A stretch of DNA of 64,000 nucleotides from Archangiaceae bacterium (GTDB lineage: Bacteria > Myxococcota > Myxococcia > Myxococcales > Myxococcaceae). Positions 26,282 to 34,893 of the stretch are shown piece after piece. The translations under genes and the position numbers were made by a program. The notes beneath the pieces are model-generated. The model searched no databases and had not been told where the DNA came from. It worked only from the letters and a program-made list of their open reading frames with translations. The stretch covers positions 24,296-88,295 of the forward strand of contig JAACJQ010000219.1 in assembly GCA_016879935.1 (NCBI GenBank), given 5' to 3'. Every line of letters starts with the position of its first letter. The first letter of the stretch is position 1.

Positions 26282-27733
26282 ATGCCTTCCGACGTCGTCG
26301 TCGCGCTGACCGAGCAGACCCGCCGGTACTGCGCCAAAGAGGTGAACGCGCAGGCCATCGACGCGGCTGCGAAGATTCCACGACACGTGCTCGAGGGGCT
26401 GGCCGAGCTGGGCCTCTTCGGCATCACGTTGCCCGAGGCGCACGGCGGCGCGGGCTTGACCCTCTCCGATGCGTGTCACGTCGTCGACGAGCTCGCGCGC
26501 TTCGACCGCTCCGTCGCGGTGTCGGTGGGCCTGCACCTCGGCCTCGGCACACGCGGTCTCGTGCGGTACGGCTCGGCGGGCCAGCACGTGCAGTGGCTCC
26601 CGTCGCTGGCGACCGGCCAGACCATCGCGGCGTTCTCGACGACCGAACCCGGCGCGGGCAGCGACCTCTCGACGCTGCGCACGGTGGCCACCGAGAAGGG
26701 CGAGCAGCTGAGCGTCACCGGCGAGAAGAGCTACGTCACCAACGGTGCCTTCGCGGGCCTCTTCACGGTGGCGGTCTCGACGCCGGGCCTCGGTGGAGCG
26801 CAGCGCGGCCAGAGCCTCGTGCTCGTCGAACCGAAAGACCGCGGCTTCACCGTGCAGCGCGAGGAGCACAAGCTGGGCCTCAAGGGCTCCTCCACCACGG
26901 GGCTGCTCTTCGAAGACGCGCAGCTGCCGCGCGAACGCCTGCTCGGCGAGCCCGGCCAGGGCGCGCGCATGCTCTCGCACATTCTCTCGTGGGGCCGCAC
27001 GCTGATGTCGGCCGGCTGTTGTGGCGCGGCGGCGTACGCCATCGACAAGGCGACCGAGCACACGACGCAGCGCACGCAGTTCGGCCGGCCCCTCTTCGCG
27101 CTCGACGTCGTGAAGGAGCGGCTCGCCCGACTCCGCGCGCGTCACTTCGCGATGGAGGCGCTGGTTCAGGCGACGGCGAAGAAGGAGCAGGACGAGGCGC
27201 TGGCCGTGAGCTCGCTCGCAGCGAAGGTCTTCTGCTCCGAAGGCGCCGGCTGGGTCGCCGACGAAGCGGTGCAACTGCACGGCGCCCTGGGCTTCATCGA
27301 AGACACGGGCCTGGCGCTGGTGCTGCGCGACGTTCGTGTCACACGCATCTTCGAAGGCGCCAACGACGTGCTCCTCACTCACCTCGGCACGAGCGAGCTG
27401 GCGCGGCGGGCGCAAGAAGGCCCGCAGCACTCCATCAACGAGCTCGAGAGCGCCCTGGCCGACTTCGCGCAATCCTTGTCATCGAAATACAAGCTGCGCG
27501 TCTTCCGAGCGCCGCGGCTGTTGCATGCATTGGGCGTCGCCACCGAATGGGTGATGGCGTCGCGCGCCGCGACCGACCGCGCCCACGAGTCTCAGTCGGC
27601 CACGCACCTCGCGATGGCGCGCCTCATCGAGCAGGAAGCCCGCGTGGTGGTCGCGCAGGCCGCAGCGGTGTCAGTAGATGATTCCCTCTTCCACCAGGTG
27701 CTCGGCCTCGAGCGCCCCGGAGCCACGTCATGA
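26282..27733 (+). CDS. Acyl-CoA (acyl-ACP) dehydrogenase
   Basis: 483 residues, about 100 longer than a standard acyl-CoA dehydrogenase. FAD-binding motifs include FSTTEPGAGSDLS and VTGEKSYVTNG. RTQFGRPLF and QLHGALGFIEDT are the signature regions. RVTRIFEGANDVLLTHLG contains the catalytic-base glutamate position. The C-terminal extra helices (RAPRLLHALGVATEW) resemble long ACAD subfamilies. It probably introduces a 2,3-double bond into an ACP-bound acyl chain made by the adjacent ligase. It overlaps the radical SAM gene in ATGA. Confidence 0.88.
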   Translation: MPSDVVVALTEQTRRYCAKEVNAQAIDAAAKIPRHVLEGLAELGLFGITLPEAHGGAGLTLSDACHVVDELARFDRSVAVSVGLHLGLGTRGLVRYGSAGQHVQWLPSLATGQTIAAFSTTEPGAGSDLSTLRTVATEKGEQLSVTGEKSYVTNGAFAGLFTVAVSTPGLGGAQRGQSLVLVEPKDRGFTVQREEHKLGLKGSSTTGLLFEDAQLPRERLLGEPGQGARMLSHILSWGRTLMSAGCCGAAAYAIDKATEHTTQRTQFGRPLFALDVVKERLARLRARHFAMEALVQATAKKEQDEALAVSSLAAKVFCSEGAGWVADEAVQLHGALGFIEDTGLALVLRDVRVTRIFEGANDVLLTHLGTSELARRAQEGPQHSINELESALADFAQSLSSKYKLRVFRAPRLLHALGVATEWVMASRAATDRAHESQSATHLAMARLIEQEARVVVAQAAAVSVDDSLFHQVLGLERPGATS

Positions 27734-29019
27734 AGGTGTTGTTCGTCTACCCGCGCTTCCAGCGCCACGCCCAGGCCCACCCCGAGCTGCTCGAGTACGT
27801 GCCGATGAACGAGTACCTCGGCTCCCCGTCGCTGGGCATCGCCGCGCTCGCCGCCATTCTGCCGCCGCACTGGGAGATGGAGTTCCGCGACGACCGCCTG
27901 CAAGACGCCGCGCGCCCCACCGACGCCGACCTCGTCGCGTTGTCGTTCTTCACGGCCGCGGCGTCTCGTGGCCTCGAGCTGGCCGACTACTTCCGCACGC
28001 AGGGCAAGCCGACGGTGGCGGGCGGGCTCTTCACCACTGCGATGCCCGAGGTGGTGATGCAGCACGCCGACGCGGTGGTGGTCGGCGAAGGTGAAGGCGC
28101 CTGGCTGCAGCTGCTGAAGGACTTCGAGGCCGGCGGGCTCCAGCGCCGCTACGAGCGCGTGCCGGTCGATTTGACCGCGCTCCCGCCGCCGAAGGTCTCG
28201 CTGTACATCGATGGAGAAGGCCCTGCCTTTCACCCCGACGACTACCCGGTACAGCTCTCGCGTGGCTGCCCGCTGAATTGCCACTCGTGCATTCTGCCGG
28301 TGTCGATGACGAAGCAGCTGCGTGAGTTCACGCTCTCGCAGGTCGTCACACAGCTCGAGCAGCTCGGCTCGAAGGGCAAACGCGCCTGCCTCACGGAAGA
28401 CACCTCGTGGCTGCCCGGCAAGGGCAACCGGTTGCTCGAGTCGCTCTTCGACCACCTCATCGCCGAGGGGAAAGAAGCGACCGTCAGCTACGTGGGCATC
28501 TCGATGCCGATGATTCTGGCGACGCCGCTGGCGCTCCTGAAGAAGGCGCGGCGCGCGGGCGTGAAGATGTTCTACCTCGTCGGCGGCTTCGACCCGGTGA
28601 CGATGAAGGCCTTCACCGGCAGAGACCCGGTGCAGCTCGACCGCGCGTACAAGGCCATCGCGAAGTGCTTCGAGGCCGACATCGAGCCGTACACCTCGTT
28701 CCTCTTCGGGCAGGACGACGACGACGTGGGCACCGTCGACCGCATGCTCGAGTTCGCGAAGAAGTCGGGCATTCGAAAGGCCGAGTTCGCCATCTTCACG
28801 CCCTACCCCGGCACGCCCAGCTTCAAGCGGCTCGAGGCCGAGGGCCGAATCCTCACGAGGGAGTGGCGCAAGTACAACGACGCGAACTGCGTCTACCAGC
28901 CGAAGCAGATGACGCCCGAGCAGGTGACGCAGGGCTACCTGCGGCTGTGGCGCGAGTTCTACGCCGACAAGGGCTACTTCCAGGACCGCTGCCACGACGA
29001 GCGAACGATTCAGTTCTGA
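27730..29019 (+). CDS. B12-binding radical SAM enzyme
   Basis: 429 residues. The N-terminal about 130 residues form a cobalamin-binding-type Rossmann domain (LVALSFFTAAASRG, PTVAGGLFTTAMPE, ADAVVVGEGE), although no DxHxxG motif is evident. CPLNCHSC is the CxxxCxxC cluster motif near residue 180. The C-terminal region (YTSFLFGQDDDDVGTVDRMLEFAKKSG, FTPYPGTPSFKRL) matches the family of membrane-lipid-modifying and methylating rSAM enzymes such as the HpnJ type. It may methylate or cyclise the ACP-bound lipid. The specific product is unknown. Confidence 0.88.
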   Translation: MKVLFVYPRFQRHAQAHPELLEYVPMNEYLGSPSLGIAALAAILPPHWEMEFRDDRLQDAARPTDADLVALSFFTAAASRGLELADYFRTQGKPTVAGGLFTTAMPEVVMQHADAVVVGEGEGAWLQLLKDFEAGGLQRRYERVPVDLTALPPPKVSLYIDGEGPAFHPDDYPVQLSRGCPLNCHSCILPVSMTKQLREFTLSQVVTQLEQLGSKGKRACLTEDTSWLPGKGNRLLESLFDHLIAEGKEATVSYVGISMPMILATPLALLKKARRAGVKMFYLVGGFDPVTMKAFTGRDPVQLDRAYKAIAKCFEADIEPYTSFLFGQDDDDVGTVDRMLEFAKKSGIRKAEFAIFTPYPGTPSFKRLEAEGRILTREWRKYNDANCVYQPKQMTPEQVTQGYLRLWREFYADKGYFQDRCHDERTIQF

Positions 29020-29037
29020 AGAACGAGGGGGGCTGCC

Positions 29038-30129
29038 GTGCACGTCGTCGTCATCGGCGCAGGCATCGCAGGGTTGTCGACGGCGCTCGGGCTCGCGCGC
29101 GCGGGCGTTCGGGTGACGGTGCTCGAGCGCGGTGACACGGTGTTCTCGGGAGCCTCGGGGCTGAACGCAGCCATCTACCGCCCCCTCGAAGACGACGCGG
29201 TGATGACGTCGTTCGCGCAGCGCAACGCGCGCCTGCTCGACGAGCTGCTGGGGCACCGCACGGCCTGGCTCGACGCGCGAGGGCTGGTGCTCGCGGGAGA
29301 CACGAAGGTGGTGCGGCGGCTGGCGGCCGAGGCAGCCAGGGCCGGGCTCGTGGCGCAGCCCTGGGCCACCGTCGGCGAGCGGGTGGAGGTGCTCGACGGC
29401 GGCTCGGCAGAGGCGGGGCTGTGGCTCGCGGCGGGCGGCGTGATGGACCTGCATCGCATCGCACGGGCGCTCGAGCTCGCCTGCCGGAAGCTGGGTGTCG
29501 AGTTCCGCTTCGGTGTCGAGGTGACGGGGCTCTCGTCGTTCCGTGGCGCGCGGTGGGCGCTGACGACGAAGGGCGCTCCCGAGCAGCTCGGCGACGCCGT
29601 GGTGCTCGCCGCGGGTGCGCAGGCAGGCAGGCTCGCCGCGATGGCGGGCTCGAAGGTCGGAGTGACGTCGTACCGAAGAACGCTGGCGTTGCTCGAGCCA
29701 GCCAGCCGCCTTCACGTGCGCCAGGTCGTCTGGGACGTCTCGACGCAGGTCTACCTGCGCGAGGAGTCAGGCGGCGTGCTCGCCTCACCGTGTGAAGAAG
29801 TGGCCACCGAGCCGAACGTGACGCCCACGGTCGACCAGCACGCGCTCGCGATGCTGGCCGAGAAGCTGGCCGTCGTGACGCCCGCGCTCGCCAACGCCGG
29901 CGTTCGACGTGCCTGGGCTGGCCTGCGCACGTTCTCGTTCGACCGGCTGCCCCTCATCGGCGCCGACCCGCAGGTGGCAGGGTTGTACTGGTGTACAGGG
30001 TTTGGTGGCGCGGGCATGACGACGGGCCTCGCGCTCGGCGCTGCCGCAGCCAGGGCCGTGCTCGGTGGCAGAACGTCGAAGGCGATTGCCGCGCGGACGG
30101 CTCCGCTGACGGCTGCACGACTCGCCTGA
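29038..30129 (+). CDS. FAD-dependent oxidoreductase (DAO family)
   Basis: The GTG start gives MHVVVIGAGIAGLSTALGLA, the FAD dinucleotide-binding motif with the acidic end ERGD. The C-terminal region (RLPLIGADPQVAGLYWCTGFGGAGMTTGLALG) is the second FAD-binding motif of the DadA/ThiO-like family. The substrate is likely an amine or a hydroxy-acyl derivative. A GAGGGGGG ribosome site precedes it, 18 bp after the radical SAM stop. It is probably the last gene of the lipid cluster. Confidence 0.88.
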   Translation: MHVVVIGAGIAGLSTALGLARAGVRVTVLERGDTVFSGASGLNAAIYRPLEDDAVMTSFAQRNARLLDELLGHRTAWLDARGLVLAGDTKVVRRLAAEAARAGLVAQPWATVGERVEVLDGGSAEAGLWLAAGGVMDLHRIARALELACRKLGVEFRFGVEVTGLSSFRGARWALTTKGAPEQLGDAVVLAAGAQAGRLAAMAGSKVGVTSYRRTLALLEPASRLHVRQVVWDVSTQVYLREESGGVLASPCEEVATEPNVTPTVDQHALAMLAEKLAVVTPALANAGVRRAWAGLRTFSFDRLPLIGADPQVAGLYWCTGFGGAGMTTGLALGAAAARAVLGGRTSKAIAARTAPLTAARLA

Positions 30130-30160
30130 CAGACCGAGCCACATTGCCTACACAGCGGCC

Positions 30161-30511
30161 ATGAAGTTCTTCGGAGCGACGCTGGTCTTCATCGCCGAGC
30201 TCGGCATGCTCGCGGGCCTCGGTCGTTGGGCGTGGTCGCGCGCTCCGGGCCTTTGGGGAGGGCTGCTGGCCCTCGGGGTGTGTCTCGTCGTCGGGGCAGT
30301 CTGGGGCGTCTTTCTGTCTCCGAAAGCGCGCTGGCCGATTCGCTCGTTCGCGCTGACGACCACGCTTCGACTGGCGCTGTTGCTGGGTGGAGCCGCGGCG
30401 GCCTGGTTCGCTCAGGTCGAGTGGCTGGGCGTCGCGACGGCGCTCCTGGCGACGGTGGGCACGGCGCTGGCTGGCCGCACCGCGACGGAGCGAGCGCCGG
30501 GCGTGGGCTGA
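30161..30511 (+). CDS. DUF2568 (YrdB-like) membrane protein
   Basis: 116 residues with four hydrophobic segments. The motifs AELGMLAGLGRWAW and GAVWGVFLSPKARWP are typical of DUF2568. The function is not known for any member. It begins 31 bp after the FAD oxidoreductase and may be read through from the cluster. Confidence 0.8.
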   Translation: MKFFGATLVFIAELGMLAGLGRWAWSRAPGLWGGLLALGVCLVVGAVWGVFLSPKARWPIRSFALTTTLRLALLLGGAAAAWFAQVEWLGVATALLATVGTALAGRTATERAPGVG

Positions 30512-30595
30512 TCGCCTTCGACGCAAAATCGCGCCGCGAGCTTCCGTCGGGAAGACGAGGACTCACTCCTCACTCATTCCCCAAAGGACCCCCTC

Positions 30596-31708
30596 ATGAA
30601 GCGCGTGTTGTCGTCTCTCGTCATTCTCGTCGGCTTGCAGGCGTGTGTGCTCCGCCTGCCTGGCATCTCCATCGGCACCCAGGGGGTCTCGACCCCGTCG
30701 TCCACCGGCCGCTCGAGCGTCGCCAGCACCGGCTCGACGTCGAGCAGCAGCCAGGGCTCGAGCTCGTCGAGCGCGCCCGCGGCCAGGCCCAACTCCATCT
30801 GGGCCACCAGCTCGGACGAGGCGTTCGCGGCCATGCTCGCGCCGGAGTACCTGGGCACGCTGCACGAAATCACCGCGCTCGAGAAGAAGCCGGCCGGCAC
30901 CGTCGCCGTCGGGAAGATGGGCTTCGAGCCCGGCGACGTGAGCGAAGTGGAGCGCCGTGAAGAGGCGCTGCGGTGGAAGAAGTTCCCCGGCTCGAACGAC
31001 CTCGACGTCGCGGTGTGCAAGGCCGTCTTCGTCGAGCACGACGGGCTGCCCGAGACCGACGAAGACGTGAAGCGCCTGTGCAAGGACGGCCGCTTCGCCG
31101 GCTCCGAAGCGCTCGTCTACTGGGCGAAGGGCTACGTGAAGTTCGAGATGCTCGTCGAGCAGGTGAAAGACGCGGCCAAGGCGAAGGCGCTGCGCACCGA
31201 GTTCGCGCGCCGGGCCGGCTGGAAGCGTGAGGGCTTTCGCGTGCACGACTCGTCGCGCTGGGCCTCGCGCCTCGTCGAGGTGCCGATGACGGAGTGGACG
31301 TACCGCACGCTGCGCTTCGCCAGCACCTACGCGAAGAAGCACGGCCTCGACGCTGCGGTGCTGGCCGACCTCGACAAGGCGATGGCCTCGGTCGCTCGCA
31401 CCGAGTGCGTCATGCGCCCCGGCATCTTCGTGAAGCAGTACGAGGGCGGTTCGACCTACGGCGCGCCGTACTTCGACTACCCCGACTACCGTGAAGCGAC
31501 CGTCGTCGACTGCAAGAAGGTGAAGGGCCTCGTGACGGCCGCGGGCGACAAGAAGGCGCTGCCCGACCTCAAGCCCATCGTCGGCACCAAGTGGCTGGCG
31601 GTGCAGCCCAAGGGGGGGTGGAAGGTGAACCGCAACGACCTCGGCGTCATCTTGAACCAGTGGCAAGACGCCGACGCGTACTGGGAGCGTGAAGTCGCCT
31701 ACCGCTGA
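30596..31708 (+). CDS. Lipoprotein of unknown function with Ser-rich linker
   Basis: The start MKRVLSSLVILVGLQAC gives a lipobox at residue 17. A Ser/Thr-rich linker (about residues 31-60) follows. The main domain of about 300 residues is charged, with aromatic positions (EALVYWAKGYVKFEML, MTEWTYRTLRFASTYAKKHG). No known family or active site was recognised. A strong hairpin lies 25 bp beyond its stop, so the gene is probably monocistronic. Confidence 0.75.
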   Translation: MKRVLSSLVILVGLQACVLRLPGISIGTQGVSTPSSTGRSSVASTGSTSSSSQGSSSSSAPAARPNSIWATSSDEAFAAMLAPEYLGTLHEITALEKKPAGTVAVGKMGFEPGDVSEVERREEALRWKKFPGSNDLDVAVCKAVFVEHDGLPETDEDVKRLCKDGRFAGSEALVYWAKGYVKFEMLVEQVKDAAKAKALRTEFARRAGWKREGFRVHDSSRWASRLVEVPMTEWTYRTLRFASTYAKKHGLDAAVLADLDKAMASVARTECVMRPGIFVKQYEGGSTYGAPYFDYPDYREATVVDCKKVKGLVTAAGDKKALPDLKPIVGTKWLAVQPKGGWKVNRNDLGVILNQWQDADAYWEREVAYR

Positions 31709-31732
31709 AGAACCCTCAGCGTGGTGCAGACC

Positions 31733-31767
31733 TTCGCGGGCGGCGTGGAGCACACGTCGCCCGCGAA
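31733..31767 (+). terminator. Strong hairpin, likely terminator
   Basis: The arms TTCGCGGGCGGCGTG and CACGTCGCCCGCGAA pair at 14 of 15 positions around the five-base loop GAGCA. It lies between convergent genes ending at 31708 and 31816 and could serve both. No long T tract follows, only ACGTTT, so intrinsic termination efficiency is uncertain. Confidence 0.6.
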
Positions 31768-31815
31768 ACGTTTGAAGCCGACGCGCCGTGCACGCTGCGG
31801 AAGACGACCACGGTG

Positions 31816-33348
31816 TCAGCGCCCTCTCGTCGACTTCATCGCGTGCTGGAGCGCCTCGACGTACTTCGGGTTCTTCGGCGCCAGCTTCACGGCCTGACGG
31901 AAGGCCGCTTCGGCGTCGGCCGAGCGCCCCAGCACCATCGCCAGGTCGCCCCGCCACACGTGGGCCTCTTCACACGTCGGCTCCTGCTCGCAGGCGCGGC
32001 CCAGCAACTCGAGACACGCCTCGGCACCGCTCGGCTCAGACTGGTACTTCGCCCACGCCAGCCACGCGAGGAAGCGCCCACGCGGCTCGATGTCGAGCGC
32101 GTACTGGAAGTGCTCGATGGCGGAGCGTGTGTTGCCCGCCGCGAGCCGCCGGCGCCCTTCGTCGAACTGCGACTGTGCATCGAGCAGGTGGGTGCGAATC
32201 TTCACCGCCTCGGCCGCGGCCTTCTGCTTCAGCGCAGCCGGCGTCTTCGAGTCTCGCGCGGCCCGCCGGTCGCGGTGCTGCTGCCACGTCTCGGGCTCGC
32301 TCAGCGCACCGAAGGCCTTCGCGTAGGCCAGCTGCAGCGCCTCGGCGCGCGTCCTCGCCTCCACGCTCTTGAAGCGCACCGGGGCCAGCGCGTTCGCCTT
32401 CGTCAGAAACGCGCGCTGCAACGCCACGCCCTGCGTGTCGACGTCGACGCCGAGCACCTCGAAGGCGTCTCTGCTGCGAAACGAGAGGAACTCCGAGACG
32501 AGCAGGTTCTGAGCGGCCTCGTCATCGTCGAGAAACGGCAGGCCGTCGCTCGTCTTCGAGGTCGCCACTGGCTCCAGCTGCGGCACGGGCGTCGGGCGTG
32601 AGCGCACGGGCATGGCAGCGATGGCTTCGGCGGTGTCGATGAACTCGAGCAACCGCAGGGCGTAGAGCCGGCGGTGCACCTCTTCCACTGTGAGGCCCGG
32701 CAGGGCACACAGCTCGGCCACCGTCGCTTTGCGCTTGATGGCCTGCAGCAGCCGGGTCTCCTTCGCCGACAGCTTGAGCTCGTCCTGCACGCTCGGCGCG
32801 TCGGGGAGCATGCCGAACACCGCGGTCGGCGGCGTGGCGAGCTGGGCCTCGAGCGCGCTCACCGGCAGGTGCTGGCAGCCCGTGAAGATGAGCTGCATCG
32901 GGTTGATGCGCACCGGCGCTTCCTGGTCTTCGGCGGGCGAGAGCTTCCATGTCGCGTCGCTCCAGCGAAACGCGTCGAGCAGGCTGCGGCCCAGCGTCGC
33001 CTGCAGGTGCTTGAAGAGGTCGAAGGCCGACAGCAGCTGCTTCTCGAGCAGCCACGCCTGCAACGACTTGCCTGCAGCCGCACTCTCGCCCAGCGCCGCG
33101 TGGTGCTGCGCCTCGGTGAGCTTGCCCTTCTCGACGAGCGAGGGCCCGAGCGTCTCGTGCAGCAGGTTCGACTCGCAGCCGACCGGCACGCCGCCTTCGA
33201 AAAACACCCGCTTCTCGAGGTTGCGCAGCTTCAGCTCGAGGGTGGCGTGGCGCTCCTCGACGAGCAGCGCGTGCAGCAGCAACGGGAGGGGCGTCTCGAG
33301 GAGCGTGCCGGACTTCTGGCGGAGCACCTCACGGCGAGCGGGGAACAT
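31816..33348 (-). CDS. DUF4388/J-like/TPR regulatory protein
   Basis: 510 residues. The N-terminus (LPLLLHALLVEERHATLELKL, VFFEGGVPVGCESN) is a DUF4388/PATAN-like domain common in myxobacteria. Around residues 290-345, DAFEVLGVDVDTQGVALQRAFL resembles a J-domain start but lacks the HPD motif. The last 130 residues are TPR units (AIEHFQYALDIEPRGRFLAWLAWAKY, AEAAFRQAVKLAPKNPKYVEAL). It is probably a protein-interaction adaptor in motility or gene regulation. It is followed downstream by a hairpin at 31733. Confidence 0.82.
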   Translation of the reverse strand: MFPARREVLRQKSGTLLETPLPLLLHALLVEERHATLELKLRNLEKRVFFEGGVPVGCESNLLHETLGPSLVEKGKLTEAQHHAALGESAAAGKSLQAWLLEKQLLSAFDLFKHLQATLGRSLLDAFRWSDATWKLSPAEDQEAPVRINPMQLIFTGCQHLPVSALEAQLATPPTAVFGMLPDAPSVQDELKLSAKETRLLQAIKRKATVAELCALPGLTVEEVHRRLYALRLLEFIDTAEAIAAMPVRSRPTPVPQLEPVATSKTSDGLPFLDDDEAAQNLLVSEFLSFRSRDAFEVLGVDVDTQGVALQRAFLTKANALAPVRFKSVEARTRAEALQLAYAKAFGALSEPETWQQHRDRRAARDSKTPAALKQKAAAEAVKIRTHLLDAQSQFDEGRRRLAAGNTRSAIEHFQYALDIEPRGRFLAWLAWAKYQSEPSGAEACLELLGRACEQEPTCEEAHVWRGDLAMVLGRSADAEAAFRQAVKLAPKNPKYVEALQHAMKSTRGR

Positions 33349-33399
33349 GCGGGCCCGCTGACCAAAACCTGAAACAGGTCAGGGGTCGAGCAAGCGGTG

Positions 33400-34119
33400 C
33401 TACTCGCTCTTCGGCTCGGCAGGCTTCGAGCGCTTGCGCGGGGCTGGCGCGGTCGGCACGTGCGGCGGTGAAGCGATGGCCTCGAGGCGCACGCGGTCGT
33501 TGACGGTGATGTGGCGGCCCACGGTGATGATGCCGTCTTTCGTGAGCGCGCCCAGACAGCGCGACATCGTCTCGGGGCGAATGCCCAGCATCGACGCCAC
33601 GTGCCGCTTCGAGAACGGGCCGCGCTGGCCGCTGGCGACGACCTCGGAGTGCTCGAGGATGAAGCGCGCGACTCGCGACAGCGCAGTGCCAGAGCGGCCG
33701 GACGACTCCTCGCTGCGGCGGTCGAGCTCTTCGAGGAGCAGCGGCACCATCGCGGCGGTCAGCTCGGCGTACTGCGGCGTGCCTCCATCGGTGCCCATCT
33801 GCACGCGCAACATCACCGGGTCGGCGGAGCACAACGACGCGTCAGTCACCACCTCGGCACGCGCGCGCGCTGGTTTGCCCTGAATCGCTTCGATGCCGAG
33901 CAACGAGCGCGGCCCACGAACGCCGTTCCACCAGTGCCCACCTTCGGCGTCGGTGGCGGTCAACGCGACGGTGCCGCTCTGCACGAACATCACCTCGGGA
34001 GGCACTTCTCCCTGCTCCCACAGGCGTTCGCCTGCGCGAACCTTGCGGGGAACGAAGGCACATCTGCCCCCGGCATGCAGGGGACAGGAGGCGCACGAAT
34101 CGACCGGTTTCTCGAACAT
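33400..34119 (-). CDS. Crp/Fnr-family regulator with N-terminal cysteines
   Basis: 239 residues from ATG 34119. Cysteines at residues 8, 11 and 18 (DSCASCPLHAGGRC) precede a cyclic-nucleotide-type beta barrel (VRAGERLWEQGE). The helix-turn-helix SKRHVASMLGIRPETMSRCL is close to the ETxSR recognition signature of FNR/Dnr proteins. With the N-terminal cysteine cluster and denitrification genes nearby, an oxygen- or NO-responsive FNR type is likely. A fourth ligand cysteine (ASLCSADP) is in the middle of the protein. It would bind TTGAT-N4-ATCAA-like sites. Confidence 0.88.
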   Translation of the reverse strand: MFEKPVDSCASCPLHAGGRCAFVPRKVRAGERLWEQGEVPPEVMFVQSGTVALTATDAEGGHWWNGVRGPRSLLGIEAIQGKPARARAEVVTDASLCSADPVMLRVQMGTDGGTPQYAELTAAMVPLLLEELDRRSEESSGRSGTALSRVARFILEHSEVVASGQRGPFSKRHVASMLGIRPETMSRCLGALTKDGIITVGRHITVNDRVRLEAIASPPHVPTAPAPRKRSKPAEPKSE

Positions 34120-34409
34120 GATGTTGATCAGTTCACTCCTCGTGCCAGCCAGTGCGCTCCGGGCGCTGCGTTGCGCTCGGTCAAGCCATGGCCTGCTTCG
34201 TCGTGAGCAGCCCTCGATTCGGCGCACACCATCGAAAACTTGTGGTGACAGCGGCCTGATCAGCACGAGCCGCCACGAGAGGAGCGCTGATGCGCAGGCG
34301 ACCTCCCATCGCCCACCATGAGCGCCGGTTGCAATCCTTGCGTTCGTGGACCAGGTGATGCGCGAAGCGCGCGCTCGCGACGGCGGGCGTGCTGGGGTTC
34401 AACGCTGCC
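34120..34409. other. Divergent intergenic region without recognised gene
   Basis: This 290-bp gap separates the Crp/Fnr gene from the MglA-like gene. It contains two TGATCA palindromes (near 34126 and 34257) but no convincing FNR box, sigma54 promoter or small gene. Both flanking genes are probably transcribed from it. Confidence 0.4.
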
Positions 34410-34892
34410 ATGTTCGTCGACCATCAGGGCAAGGCGCTGACGTTCAAAGTGACGGTGCGTGGCGAGCGCGTCGACGCGTGGTTCCTTTCGGTCGCGAAGG
34501 CCGTCGGCATCACCAGCGCCCCCGATGAAGCGGGCGAGCTGTTGATGCTGCCCCTCTCGTTGGGCGACGTGAAGGGCTGGCAGGTCGAGTTCCACTTCTA
34601 CGCGACGACTTCGAGCTTCCCAGGCGCACGGCTGCTGACTCTCAAGAGCGCCGACGCCGTGGTCGAACTGTTCGACGGCGTGAGCGCACCAGCGCGAGCG
34701 GCGCGCGTGGCCTCGCTGAGGCAGGACCTCGGCACCTTCGGGTGCGACGCCGAGACGTTCCCGCGCTTCGCGGCCTCAGCCGAGCCGGTCGCCGGGTTCG
34801 ACCACTCCGACCCCGCGGAAGGCCCGATGGCGCTCGTGAAGAAGGTCAGCCGGCGGTTGCTCACCGACGCGCGCGAGCAGCTCGGCTCGTGA
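34410..34892 (+). CDS. Degenerate MglA/ARF-like small GTPase fold protein
   Basis: 160 residues from ATG 34410 (MFVDHQGKALTFKVTVRG), which aligns by eye with the MglA N-terminus; an upstream GTG at 34389 is an alternative. VEFHFYATTSSFPGARLLTLKSADAVVELFDG matches the MglA segment around strand 3 and switch II, and AARVASLRQDLGTFG matches the following helix. The P-loop GxxxxGK is replaced by a non-glycine segment, and the NKxD motif is absent. It is therefore a pseudo-GTPase candidate, perhaps a regulatory partner of a true MglA. Confidence 0.55.
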   Translation: MFVDHQGKALTFKVTVRGERVDAWFLSVAKAVGITSAPDEAGELLMLPLSLGDVKGWQVEFHFYATTSSFPGARLLTLKSADAVVELFDGVSAPARAARVASLRQDLGTFGCDAETFPRFAASAEPVAGFDHSDPAEGPMALVKKVSRRLLTDAREQLGS

Positions 34893-34893
34893 C

